Source: an archaeon UBA583 | GTDB lineage: Archaea > Nanobdellota > Nanobdellia > Woesearchaeales > UBA583 | Direction of reading: 5' to 3' | DNA: 64,000 bases | Assembly (NCBI GenBank): GCA_002506365.1 | Contig: DAXK01000048.1 | Span: forward strand, 1-64,000 | In this document: piece after piece, positions 35,640 to 43,586 of the stretch | How positions within the stretch are numbered: the stretch's first letter is position 1 | How the letters are laid out: each line of letters starts with the position of its first letter | Translations under genes and position numbers: made by a program | Notes under the pieces: model-generated | Seen by the model: only the letters and a program-made list of their open reading frames with translations | Told to the model about the DNA's origin: nothing | Databases searched by the model: none

Positions 35640-37070
35640 ATGGAAAATACATTTTGTAAAAAAGAAGGAATCGATTATATTCAAAACTTTTATAGATTCA
35701 CTCTTTTTGACAAAAAAAAAATGATGTATCTAATTACTCTTGATGATGGAAACTTTTTATTTATTAATCAATCAATTTTTAAACAAATAAAACGAGGAAA
35801 AATAATTGATGAAAAAACTTACAATGATTTATTATTAAAAGGAATTTTAATTACTCCTCAAAACATTTCAAAAGTAATTTCACAAACAAAAAATAAATAC
35901 TCTTTTCTAACTCATGGAACTTCACTTCACATTGTAATTCCGACATTTAGATGTAATCAAGGTTGTAGTTACTGTTTTGCTTCACCAAAAGCAATTGATG
36001 ATATTGAAAATGGGAATGACCTAGATGAAAAAACTTCTAAAAAAATCATTGAATTTATTTTAAATTCTCCAAGTAAATCAATAACTATAGAATTTACTGG
36101 TGGTGAAGCTATGGCTAATTATGAACAAATTAAAGTTATGGCATTACATGCAAAACAACTAAACAAAACAAAACAAAAAAAATTAACTTTAACAATAATT
36201 ACAAACTTAACTATGGTTAATGATGAAATGATTGATTGGTTAATTGATCACGACATATCTATCTGCACATCATTAGATGGTCCAGAACACGTCCACGATA
36301 AAAATAGATATATTCAAATAAAATCAGGAAAACAAATTGGAACACATAAAACAGTTACAACTTGGATTAACAAAATTAATGAAAAATATAAACAACGTGG
36401 ATTAAATGAGCAAATTGGTTCTCTTCCAACAATTACAAAATACTCTCTTCCATACTATAAAGAAATTTTAGATGAACACTTTAAATATAATTTAGATACA
36501 GTTGATATTAGAACATTAACATCTGTTGGTAAAGCAAATGAAGAAGACGATATAACATACTCAACAAAAGAATTTACACAATTTTATGTTAACTGTATTA
36601 ACTATATTGAAGAACTAGAAAAAAAATCAGGTAAAAAATATTTTGAAAGATTAAAAGAATTATACCACACTAAAATTATAAAAAATATGCCTGGTTACCA
36701 TGCAGACTTTGAAAGTCCTTGTGGTGCTACAACTGGACAAATAACTTATCATTCTGATGGAAAGATTTATACTTGTCATGAAGGACTAGGACGGGAAGAA
36801 TTTCAAGTTGGAGATGTTTTCAAAGATAAATGGGAAGATTTATTTCAAAAACCTCAAACACAAAAAGCAATATTAAATTCAATGATTGAACAGAATGTTA
36901 AATGTGATAGGTGCGCATATAAACCATATTGTGGGACTTGTATGGTGGAAAATTTTTATCATTTTGATAAATTTAATTTTTATCCAACAAAAACTCAAAG
37001 ACACCATATCACAATTATGCAAAGTAATGATATATTTGGAAAAATTTACAATAAATTAAATTTAAAATAA
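35640..37070 (+). CDS. hxsB: radical SAM/SPASM maturase, HxsB type
   Basis: 476 aa. The N-terminal domain (about 10-80: YRFTLFDKKKMMYLITLDD, FLFINQSIF, YNDLLLKGILI) is the HxsB leader-binding-like region. It is followed by SFLTHGTSLHIVIPTFRCNQ with the cluster motif C105-xxx-C109-xx-C112, FTGGEAMANY and ICTSLDGPEHVHDKNR. The SPASM region has C361GATTGQ, C379 and C422-xx-C425-x5-C431-xx-C434. The GTSLHIVIPT..CNQ.C.YC and SPCGA.TGQ signatures match HxsB of His-Xaa-Ser RiPP systems. It likely installs a radical modification on the neighbouring His-rich peptide. Confidence 0.88.
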   Translation: MENTFCKKEGIDYIQNFYRFTLFDKKKMMYLITLDDGNFLFINQSIFKQIKRGKIIDEKTYNDLLLKGILITPQNISKVISQTKNKYSFLTHGTSLHIVIPTFRCNQGCSYCFASPKAIDDIENGNDLDEKTSKKIIEFILNSPSKSITIEFTGGEAMANYEQIKVMALHAKQLNKTKQKKLTLTIITNLTMVNDEMIDWLIDHDISICTSLDGPEHVHDKNRYIQIKSGKQIGTHKTVTTWINKINEKYKQRGLNEQIGSLPTITKYSLPYYKEILDEHFKYNLDTVDIRTLTSVGKANEEDDITYSTKEFTQFYVNCINYIEELEKKSGKKYFERLKELYHTKIIKNMPGYHADFESPCGATTGQITYHSDGKIYTCHEGLGREEFQVGDVFKDKWEDLFQKPQTQKAILNSMIEQNVKCDRCAYKPYCGTCMVENFYHFDKFNFYPTKTQRHHITIMQSNDIFGKIYNKLNLK

Positions 37071-37121
37071 TTATTATTTAATAATAAATTAAAATTATAT
37101 AATTAATATAACTTTTAAAAA

Positions 37122-38360
37122 CTATAATGGTTTCATTAAACCAATTTTTTCCATATTTTTCCACCTAATATTTTCCATAGTATGATAAAACTTAGATGAG
37201 GGGAACTGTTTAAATCCTAATCCTAAACCTTGAGTATCCTTCCCAGTTAAAACAAAATCAATATGTGCTTTAATTGGTGTAGTAGGTTTTTTTAATCTAT
37301 TTCCATCTTGAAATTTATTTAATTTATTAACACTTGAACTAAAAGGTAAATGTCCAAAATTATTTTTAGCTCCAGCATAAATAACTAAATCTACTAATTC
37401 TTGTTTAATTAATGGTTTACACATTACTGAACTATATTTTTCATCAATAAAATCTCCAATTAATTCATCAGCCCCTCCAGTTACAGGTCTTGCTGAAATT
37501 TTATCTAATGTATCAACTGTATCAACTAACGCTGCTCCAATCATTGCTGAATAAGCTGCCTTTGGACCTTGTGGCAAAAATAATCTCCCAACTGTTGAAA
37601 TCATCGCATCATCACAACAACCAAACTCATTCTCTCTTTTAATATATAAACAAAATTGATTATCAATATTTCGTCTATAATCACTTTCCAAACTATGAAA
37701 TTTTTCTAAAACTCCATATTTATATAATAATTCTTCTAAATCTTCACCAACTCCCTTTGATGATAATTTTGAAAGTTTTAATCCTTCCAAATCTCTAACT
37801 GCATCATAATTTGCAACATGACAATTCCCACCACCAATATTAATTTTTTTCCCATTAATGTCTCTATATAATTTGGAAACTCTTTGTCTATTTTCAAACT
37901 TATCAACTTGAGAAAAAATATAAGCTCCTTTCAAAAAAGCTTCCTCATCATAAATTACTGCATCTCTAAAATTATTTAATTCAAATGGAGTATCTAAAGT
38001 AGGTAAATTAATCATTCTAAGATATTCACCATGTTTAGAACCTAATAACGAACTTCTTTTATCTTTTTTACCTGTAACAATATCACAAACTTCCCCTAAT
38101 AATCCCTTAGTTCCTTCAATATGGGAACTTACATATTCTCTAACTGACCGCCCTTTATCTTCAAGAGGGTGTAATAAATCTAGAATTGTTGTTTCTGGGT
38201 ATGCATTACCTCCATGTATATGTCCATTATTTATTCTTCCAAGTTGAGATAAATAACTAATTGGTTCTATAATTCTAGCATAATTATTTGTGTCTAAATT
38301 AGACTGATTAAACCTTGTCACAGGAATAACTTTATTTGTTGGGATAACTCCTTCAATCAT
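37122..38360 (-). CDS. unknown protein
   Basis: About 412 aa from MIEGVIPTNKVI; a GTG six codons upstream is an alternative start. Soluble, with Gly-rich segments such as GHIHGGNAYPETTILDLLHP, KINIGGGNCHVANYDAVRDL, FLPQGPKAAYSAMIGAALVD and TGGADELIGDFID, which look enzyme-like, and a CC pair (FGCCDDA). I recognise no family. It lies between the Hxs-like locus and tRNA-Thr but has its own promoter (GTATAAAC near 38395). Confidence 0.6.
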   Translation of the reverse strand: MIEGVIPTNKVIPVTRFNQSNLDTNNYARIIEPISYLSQLGRINNGHIHGGNAYPETTILDLLHPLEDKGRSVREYVSSHIEGTKGLLGEVCDIVTGKKDKRSSLLGSKHGEYLRMINLPTLDTPFELNNFRDAVIYDEEAFLKGAYIFSQVDKFENRQRVSKLYRDINGKKINIGGGNCHVANYDAVRDLEGLKLSKLSSKGVGEDLEELLYKYGVLEKFHSLESDYRRNIDNQFCLYIKRENEFGCCDDAMISTVGRLFLPQGPKAAYSAMIGAALVDTVDTLDKISARPVTGGADELIGDFIDEKYSSVMCKPLIKQELVDLVIYAGAKNNFGHLPFSSSVNKLNKFQDGNRLKKPTTPIKAHIDFVLTGKDTQGLGLGFKQFPSSKFYHTMENIRWKNMEKIGLMKPL

Positions 38361-38550
38361 TTTAATTTGTTCAAACACACAATTGATTTGTTGTTTATAC
38401 TCACTTATGGTTTTTAATACTTATAAGTCTTTCGCAAGTATTACTACTAATAGTTACAACACAAAATTTGTAAAATAGAATAATTTTCAATTTAAATTTA
38501 TTTAATTAGAATTTGAAATAAGAAAAAATAATTGCTTATTTTTTAAAATA

Positions 38551-38622
38551 AGCGCCTGGCGCGAATTGAACACGCGACCTGCGGTTTACAAGACCGCCGC
38601 TCTACCCCTGAGCTACAGACGC
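38551..38622 (-). tRNA. trnT: tRNA-Thr (UGU anticodon)
   Basis: On the minus strand GCGTCTG pairs with CAGGCGC (one G-U). The D arm (GCTC..GAGC), the anticodon stem GCGGT/ACCGC with loop CTTGTAA (anticodon TGT) and the T arm (GCGTG-TTCAATT-CGCGC) are all complete. The discriminator is U, no CCA is encoded, there is no intron, and the local GC content is high. A T-rich run follows. Confidence 0.97.
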
Positions 38623-38684
38623 ATTAGGTAAATATAATAAGTTATTATCCCTTTAAAAACTTTTCGATATATGTCTTAATAAAA

Positions 38685-39236
38685 TTATTTTAATTCTGCA
38701 TACGCAATTGGCGTATTTTTAGCTGTATCCCATAAAACAAAATATTTATGTTCATTTAAATCAACTTTATTTGGAATTTCATAACTTTGATCTCCAACAG
38801 TTCCAAGTAAGGAATTAGATAAATATATCACACTTCTTCCAGCAATATTTGTAGATAAAGCAGGTTTTAAATTATTAGTTTTAGTAACTTTAAAATTATT
38901 AAAAAATACAAACTTTTTTTCTTTTTTTAATTTAACTTCTAAATTTCCTTGGATAATAATATTATCATCTAAACTTTTAAAATCTCCAAAACTTTTATCT
39001 TCAACAACATATAATGATTTTAAATTTGAGTCATAATTTTCAACATAATTTTCTGGAACTACTTTATTAGATTCAATATTATAATTTACAATTCTAACTG
39101 TTGTAAAAACTAAAAATACTATAACCATAAAAAGAATTGATAATCTAATAACCATTGTTTTTGCATCATATTCAATAATGTAATTTTCCAATTCTCTTTT
39201 TTCATGATTTTGATTTTTACGATGTTTAGATTTCAT
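38685..39236 (-). CDS. membrane-anchored protein with a RiPP-leader-like motif
   Basis: 183 aa. A basic, His-containing head (MKSKHRKNQNHEKRELEN) leads into YIIEYDAKTM, which closely repeats FIIEEDAKVM of the peptide at 33757. A single membrane helix (about 30-47) follows and the remaining 135 residues are a beta-rich outer domain. The shared motif directly before a hydrophobic stretch suggests recognition by the same partner, for example the maturase or a transporter. Function otherwise unknown. Confidence 0.65.
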   Translation of the reverse strand: MKSKHRKNQNHEKRELENYIIEYDAKTMVIRLSILFMVIVFLVFTTVRIVNYNIESNKVVPENYVENYDSNLKSLYVVEDKSFGDFKSLDDNIIIQGNLEVKLKKEKKFVFFNNFKVTKTNNLKPALSTNIAGRSVIYLSNSLLGTVGDQSYEIPNKVDLNEHKYFVLWDTAKNTPIAYAELK

Positions 39237-39407
39237 TTTTCAAGTTATATAATTTTATTTTATATTGACTAATATTATAATTATTTAATTTTAAATTAGT
39301 ATTTAATATTTACTAACTACTCATAATTTAATGCTGTGGATACCTAGTATACTGTTTTACAAATTTTGATTTAATTATATAATTAATATAATATTTAAAA
39401 TTATATA

Positions 39408-39510
39408 TAATACAATGTATTATTTAACTTTATTTTTATTAAATATATATTCTATCTGTTCACAGTAACAAATAACTAGTTTCCAAAGAATTAAATTATA
39501 CAATGTATAA
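39408..39510. promoter_or_regulatory. two ATACAATGTAT dyads
   Basis: TAATACAATGTATTA (39408-39422) and TTATACAATGTATAA (39496-39510) are dyads with 6-bp arms around AAT, 88 nt apart. They lie in the 375-nt divergent gap between the leader-motif membrane protein and the DOHH-like gene. They could bind one dimeric regulator twice. The rest of the gap is plain AT-rich sequence. Confidence 0.4.
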
Positions 39511-39611
39511 TATATTATTTAAATTTTATATAAATCTTTACTTTACTAAATATTAGTAATTTTTTTGAAAACTTTAAAAATGAAGAAATATTATTTAAAA
39601 TATTATATAAA

Positions 39612-40502
39612 ATGGGACATAATTATTTAGAAAATATTGAAAAAATTAAAGAACAAAATATTAAAATTTTACAAGATGTAAATTCATCTGGTTGTTTAAA
39701 AATAGCCTCAATTTTTGAATTAATGAATATTGCTGATCAAGATTCATTAAAAGCTTTATACAAATGTATTAGAGAGGATAAATGTGAATTAGTAAGACAT
39801 GAAGCAGTATTTGCTCTAGGAGAAACAGCTCCTGAAGAAAATACTACCAAATTTTTAAAAGAAATTCTTGAATTTGATGATAGTTTAGTTGTAAAACATG
39901 AATGTTTAATGTCTCTTGGAACAATTGGAAATAAAGATGATATTGATTTTATCAAACAATTTACTAAAAGTCCATTATTTGAAATTAAATGTTCAGCACT
40001 TTCAGCAATTGATAGAATTAATCAAACAATTGACTATGAAAATGAAGTTTCAAAAAATATTGATAAATATATTCAAATTTTACACGATAAAAAAACACAT
40101 TCACAAAATGCAAGAATTCAAATTTTATTTCAATTAATGTTGATTCAAACACCAAAAGCATTACAAGCAATTCATAAATGTTTAAAAGAAGATATTTGTA
40201 GAGTTGTAAGACACGAAGCAGGATTTGTATTAGGAGAAATTGGAACTGATACTGCTGTTGAAATGATGGAAGATTCATTATTATCTGAATCTACAAATAT
40301 TACAATCCATGAAACATTATTTGCTTTAGGAACATCTGGAAATAAATTAGCTTTACCAATAATTCAAAGATACTTAGATCATCCAGATTATGTAGTATCT
40401 GAATCTGCAGTAATTGCTAAAGAAAGAATTGAAGTTTTAAAAACTCCCTACTCTGGAGCAAGACATTTTGGAACTGAACATCAACATTCAGCCACAAAAT
40501 AA
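39612..40502 (+). CDS. deoxyhypusine hydroxylase-like HEAT-repeat protein
   Basis: 296 aa (human DOHH is about 302). Two similar halves each hold two His-Glu pairs: VRHEAVFALG (63-64) and VKHECLMSLG (96-97), then VRHEAGFVLG (201-202) and TIHETLFALG (233-234). The spacings 33, 105 and 32 closely mirror those of DOHH, whose four HE pairs bind the di-iron centre that hydroxylates deoxyhypusine on IF5A. The last repeat (VVSESAVIAKERIEVL) also matches. All eight putative ligands are present, so this is unlike generic PBS-lyase HEAT proteins. Activity is inferred. Confidence 0.8.
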   Translation: MGHNYLENIEKIKEQNIKILQDVNSSGCLKIASIFELMNIADQDSLKALYKCIREDKCELVRHEAVFALGETAPEENTTKFLKEILEFDDSLVVKHECLMSLGTIGNKDDIDFIKQFTKSPLFEIKCSALSAIDRINQTIDYENEVSKNIDKYIQILHDKKTHSQNARIQILFQLMLIQTPKALQAIHKCLKEDICRVVRHEAGFVLGEIGTDTAVEMMEDSLLSESTNITIHETLFALGTSGNKLALPIIQRYLDHPDYVVSESAVIAKERIEVLKTPYSGARHFGTEHQHSATK

Positions 40503-40515
40503 CTTTTGCTAAAAC

Positions 40516-40538
40516 TTTTTGAACATTTTGTTCAAAAA
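40516..40538 (+). terminator. hairpin after the DOHH-like gene
   Basis: TTTTTGAAC pairs with GTTCAAAAA around a 5-nt loop, 14 nt past the stop codon. Confidence 0.55.
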
Positions 40539-40576
40539 AACAAGTTTTTATATATTCTTTAGCCTAAATATTTCTT

Positions 40577-41143
40577 ATGGAAAAAAATCAAATCATTAGA
40601 TGTTTTGGAACTGGAAATTCCATTTATGAAAAATACCACGATACTGAGTGGGCAAAACCAATTCACAATGATAGATTATTATTTGAATATTTAATTTTAG
40701 AAGGAGCACACGCAGGTTTATCTTGGCTTACAATATTAAATAAACGAGAAAATTATAGATTAGCTTATGATAACTTTGAACCAGAAATCGTTGCAAAATA
40801 TGATGAAAATAAAATTCTAGAATTATTAGAGGACTCCGGGATTGTAAGACACAAACTTAAAATCCTCGCAAGCATAAAAAATGCTAATGTTTTTTTAGCG
40901 ATTCAAAAAGAATTTGGGAGTTTCGATAAATATATGTGGAGTTATGTAAATAATAAAACAATTAAAAATAATTGGAAAGAACGTGAACAAGTTCCAGGTT
41001 CAACAGAAATATCTGATAAAATCTCAAAAGATTTGAAAAAACGAGGAATGAGTTTTGTAGGAACAACTATTATTTACGCTTTTATGCAGGCAGTTGGAAT
41101 GGTTGATGACCACTTTGTCGGTTGTTGTGCTTATAGAAAGTAA
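40577..41143 (+). CDS. tag: DNA-3-methyladenine glycosylase I
   Basis: 188 aa. Tag signatures: IRCFGTGNSIYEKYHDTEWA, LLFEYLILEGAHAGLSWLTI with the catalytic Glu, and NNWKEREQVPGSTEISDKIS. The end DDHFVGCCAYRK supplies His and Cys for the family's zinc site. It excises 3-methyladenine from alkylated DNA. TTTTTATATA about 27 nt upstream is the promoter. Confidence 0.95.
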   Translation: MEKNQIIRCFGTGNSIYEKYHDTEWAKPIHNDRLLFEYLILEGAHAGLSWLTILNKRENYRLAYDNFEPEIVAKYDENKILELLEDSGIVRHKLKILASIKNANVFLAIQKEFGSFDKYMWSYVNNKTIKNNWKEREQVPGSTEISDKISKDLKKRGMSFVGTTIIYAFMQAVGMVDDHFVGCCAYRK

Positions 41144-41309
41144 TTTTAAACCTAATATTTATTTATTCTCTAAAAAAGATTTATTATTTTTAGATAAAAT
41201 TTTAGAAAAATTAGAGTTGGAATTAGTTTGTGTTTTTTTACCTGATTCGGACAATATGATTAATTTAATTAAATATATTCCATCAATTTTTGACAATAAT
41301 AAATTGTGA
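41106..41309 (+). CDS. possible small protein overlapping the tag 3' end
   Basis: About 67 aa from an ATG inside tag in another frame; the 55 codons past the tag stop have normal codon use (FKPNIYLFSKKDLLFLDKIL). A perfect 20-bp palindrome contains the stop codon, the terminator design seen at other genes here. It has no promoter of its own, so it would be coupled to tag. It may be the remnant of a longer gene. Uncertain. Confidence 0.35.
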   Translation: MTTLSVVVLIESNFKPNIYLFSKKDLLFLDKILEKLELELVCVFLPDSDNMINLIKYIPSIFDNNKL

Positions 41310-41574
41310 TTAATCACAATTCCCCAAAACTCTTCGATTTTTAGTGTCTAAACATTCTTCCAGAAAATAGAAGAAAAAGAACTCAATTGATAAGAAAAGG
41401 AAAATAAAAAATTACTTTTTATTTCTTAACGCGATAAATCGCTAAAATAAAAAATAATTTCAAATTAATCTTTTTCGCTCGATTTCCGCGAAAAATTAGA
41501 ATAAAAATTTTATTTTTTACAAAACTGGAACTTCACTTCGTTCACCAGTTTTCAAAAAAATAAAATAAAATTTT
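41302..41574. repeat. run of four hairpins between convergent genes
   Basis: A perfect palindrome (41302-41321), a long AT hairpin with an inner GCGAT/ATCGC stem (about 41416-41453), TTTTTCGC/GCGAAAAA (41471-41495) and a nested inverted repeat built on AAAACTGG/CCAGTTTT (about 41504-41574). No ORF fits. It may be a double terminator or a structured RNA. Confidence 0.55.
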
Positions 41575-41587
41575 AAAAAGTAAAAAT

Positions 41588-42652
41588 CTATCTAATAGTC
41601 TTTAATTTAGATGGATCAAACTTTGGCTTTTTAGCTAAATAATCATCTAAAATAAACTTTTTAATCTCTTCTGAATCAGTAAAAAACTTATACTTCTTTA
41701 AACCTTTCATAGCTTCAATTCTTCTCTCAGTATCCTCTTCATTATAAATATCAGTCTTAGATAAATACAATACAACAGGTTTATCATCTGATGAAACTTT
41801 CTTCAATAAAGCTAATTGTTGTTCAACTCTATATCCACAAGACTCAGTAAAATCAATAACAAAAATCATTGATTGACAATAATCTCTTAATACAATCTCA
41901 GCTCTCTCTTCAATTCCATTATTTTTATCTCTACCTAATAAACCAGGAGTATCAATCATTTGAATTGCCTTTTGTTCCTTATAATATAAATAAGAAAACA
42001 TTAAACCCTTAGTTGTAAAAGGATAATTTTGAATTTCAACATTTGAACCAGTAACTTTCTTCATTAAAGTAGACTTTCCAACATTTGGAAATCCAGCAAT
42101 AGTTACAGTATATAAATCTTCAAAAGTTGGTAACTTATTCATAAACATTCTCGCATCATCTAAAGTTTTAAATGCTTTTTTAGACTTTGAAAATAAAGAA
42201 TTAATCTTTCCTAAATGTTTCTTCATTAAAAATCCACTAGTTTCTTGACTCTTTACCTTCTTTAACTTAAACTCTGTTTTTTGAGTAAACTCATCAGAAC
42301 CATCACAAATCCATTTTAAATCTGCTAAAGCTTCCTTAATATCTCTAACTGGAGTTTCTGAAGTATTAATTAAATCAACATAAACCTTATTTACTTTCAT
42401 AAAATTTGGAAATTGTTTCATTAACTTTCTAACATCATTATTAATTTTAGTATTTAGATGTCTAACTTTTTGTAACTCTAAATCCTTTCTTTTATTTAAA
42501 TTATTCTCTTCTGCTGTTTTTCTTTGAAAAGATGCTACTCTTTTAAATCTATTATCAACAACTAACTTCTCTTTTGCTGCAAAATCTTGCATTGACTTCA
42601 TTGCTCTGTCAATATAAAAATTTTCTTTTTCTATTTTTGGTATTTTAAACAT
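41588..42652 (-). CDS. NOG1-family GTPase
   Basis: 354 aa. An N-terminal helical domain (about 1-165) precedes the Obg-type G domain: GFPNVGKSTLM (G1), YPFTTKG (G2), MIDTPGLLGR (G3) and LSKTD (G4). The layout is archaeal/eukaryotic NOG1, a GTPase needed for large-subunit ribosome assembly. Its C-terminus lacks the long eukaryotic extension. Promoter-like TATAATTATA lies about 26 nt upstream on this strand. Confidence 0.93.
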   Translation of the reverse strand: MFKIPKIEKENFYIDRAMKSMQDFAAKEKLVVDNRFKRVASFQRKTAEENNLNKRKDLELQKVRHLNTKINNDVRKLMKQFPNFMKVNKVYVDLINTSETPVRDIKEALADLKWICDGSDEFTQKTEFKLKKVKSQETSGFLMKKHLGKINSLFSKSKKAFKTLDDARMFMNKLPTFEDLYTVTIAGFPNVGKSTLMKKVTGSNVEIQNYPFTTKGLMFSYLYYKEQKAIQMIDTPGLLGRDKNNGIEERAEIVLRDYCQSMIFVIDFTESCGYRVEQQLALLKKVSSDDKPVVLYLSKTDIYNEEDTERRIEAMKGLKKYKFFTDSEEIKKFILDDYLAKKPKFDPSKLKTIR

Positions 42653-43063
42653 TTTGATACGCCTCGTATAATTATATTCAAATAAACTCTAACTATTTAG
42701 AAATTTATCACACAAATATTATAATTAAATATCCTCGAAAATTCAAACCACATTTTATCTGAACTTCTAGTTTAATTATCTAATAAAAATTAATCAAAAT
42801 TCATTTATAAAGGTAGGTTATTTAACTTATTTTAATTAAATAATATAAACTAACTCAAACATTTTAATCAATTTAACAAATCAATCTAACAATTAAATTT
42901 AATTAATCAATTTAGTTATTTAATCCAAATACTTTCATTTTTATAAAAATCAACAACTAATTCTAAACAATAAACAATATATACAAACAATTTTTACAAT
43001 TATTATGAATTTGCTTAAAAGTTAATAGAAATATTTAAAAATAAAAAATGCTAAAATCTCAGT
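42653..43063. other. 411-nt divergent intergenic region
   Basis: Apart from the NOG1 promoter at the left and ATATTTAAAAAT before the wHTH gene at the right, it holds a good TATA-like CATTTATAAAGG (about 42803-42814) with no ORF starting about 26 nt beyond, and a loose run of ATCAATTTAAC-like repeats (about 42866-42925). A short RNA gene is possible but no known family is recognisable. Confidence 0.4.
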
Positions 43064-43585
43064 ATGGCAAACTTTAGTGAAACTCCTCTAATGGAATTAG
43101 TCCTTAGAAGATACGAAACTCCTCACGATTTATCTGAGAGAGATGCTTTAAAAAAAATCTGTTTATCTTTAGGTTTATTACAACCAGGAGATAGTCGTGA
43201 TGTAATTGTAGATATTTTAATGGTTCTAGAAAGAGCTAAAAAAGATAAAAGAGAAATTTCCGCTGTTGAAATTAAAGATGAACTTTTAGAAATTAGAAAA
43301 GAAAATGGTTTATCCTTAAATGGGACTGCTGATTCTAATATTAGAAGACAATTAAAAAGATTAAGAGATATTTTTTTAGTTGAAAAAATTAAAAATAATT
43401 ATAGAATTTTAGAATTTATGAGTTTAGAACAAATTTTTGAAACTAAAATTAAAAAAATTATTCTAGATGCTGTTTTAACAAGAAATGCTGAATATTTTAA
43501 TTATTATACAAAATATGAATCAGATAATAAAACTGAACCAACAACAATTGAAGAACTAAAAGCTCAAAGTGAGGATTCATTTTAA
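43064..43585 (+). CDS. winged-helix DNA-binding protein
   Basis: 173 aa. An N-terminal helical part (about 1-60) includes DVIVDILMVLERAKKDKREI. The wHTH-like middle has ISAVEIKDELLEIRKENG and SNIRRQLKRLRDIFLVEKIKNNYRIL, with the wing before FMSLEQIFETKIKKI. It is probably a regulator of its own operon: the lipoprotein gene starts 1 nt after its stop. TATA-like sequence is about 27 nt before the ATG. Confidence 0.7.
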   Translation: MANFSETPLMELVLRRYETPHDLSERDALKKICLSLGLLQPGDSRDVIVDILMVLERAKKDKREISAVEIKDELLEIRKENGLSLNGTADSNIRRQLKRLRDIFLVEKIKNNYRILEFMSLEQIFETKIKKIILDAVLTRNAEYFNYYTKYESDNKTEPTTIEELKAQSEDSF

Positions 43586-43586
43586 A

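Noticed and set aside
42653..43063. Small RNA gene after the orphan TATA box near 42809
   Set aside because: The following sequence has no conserved fold, box C/D motif or GC-rich stem, so only a possible promoter is noted.
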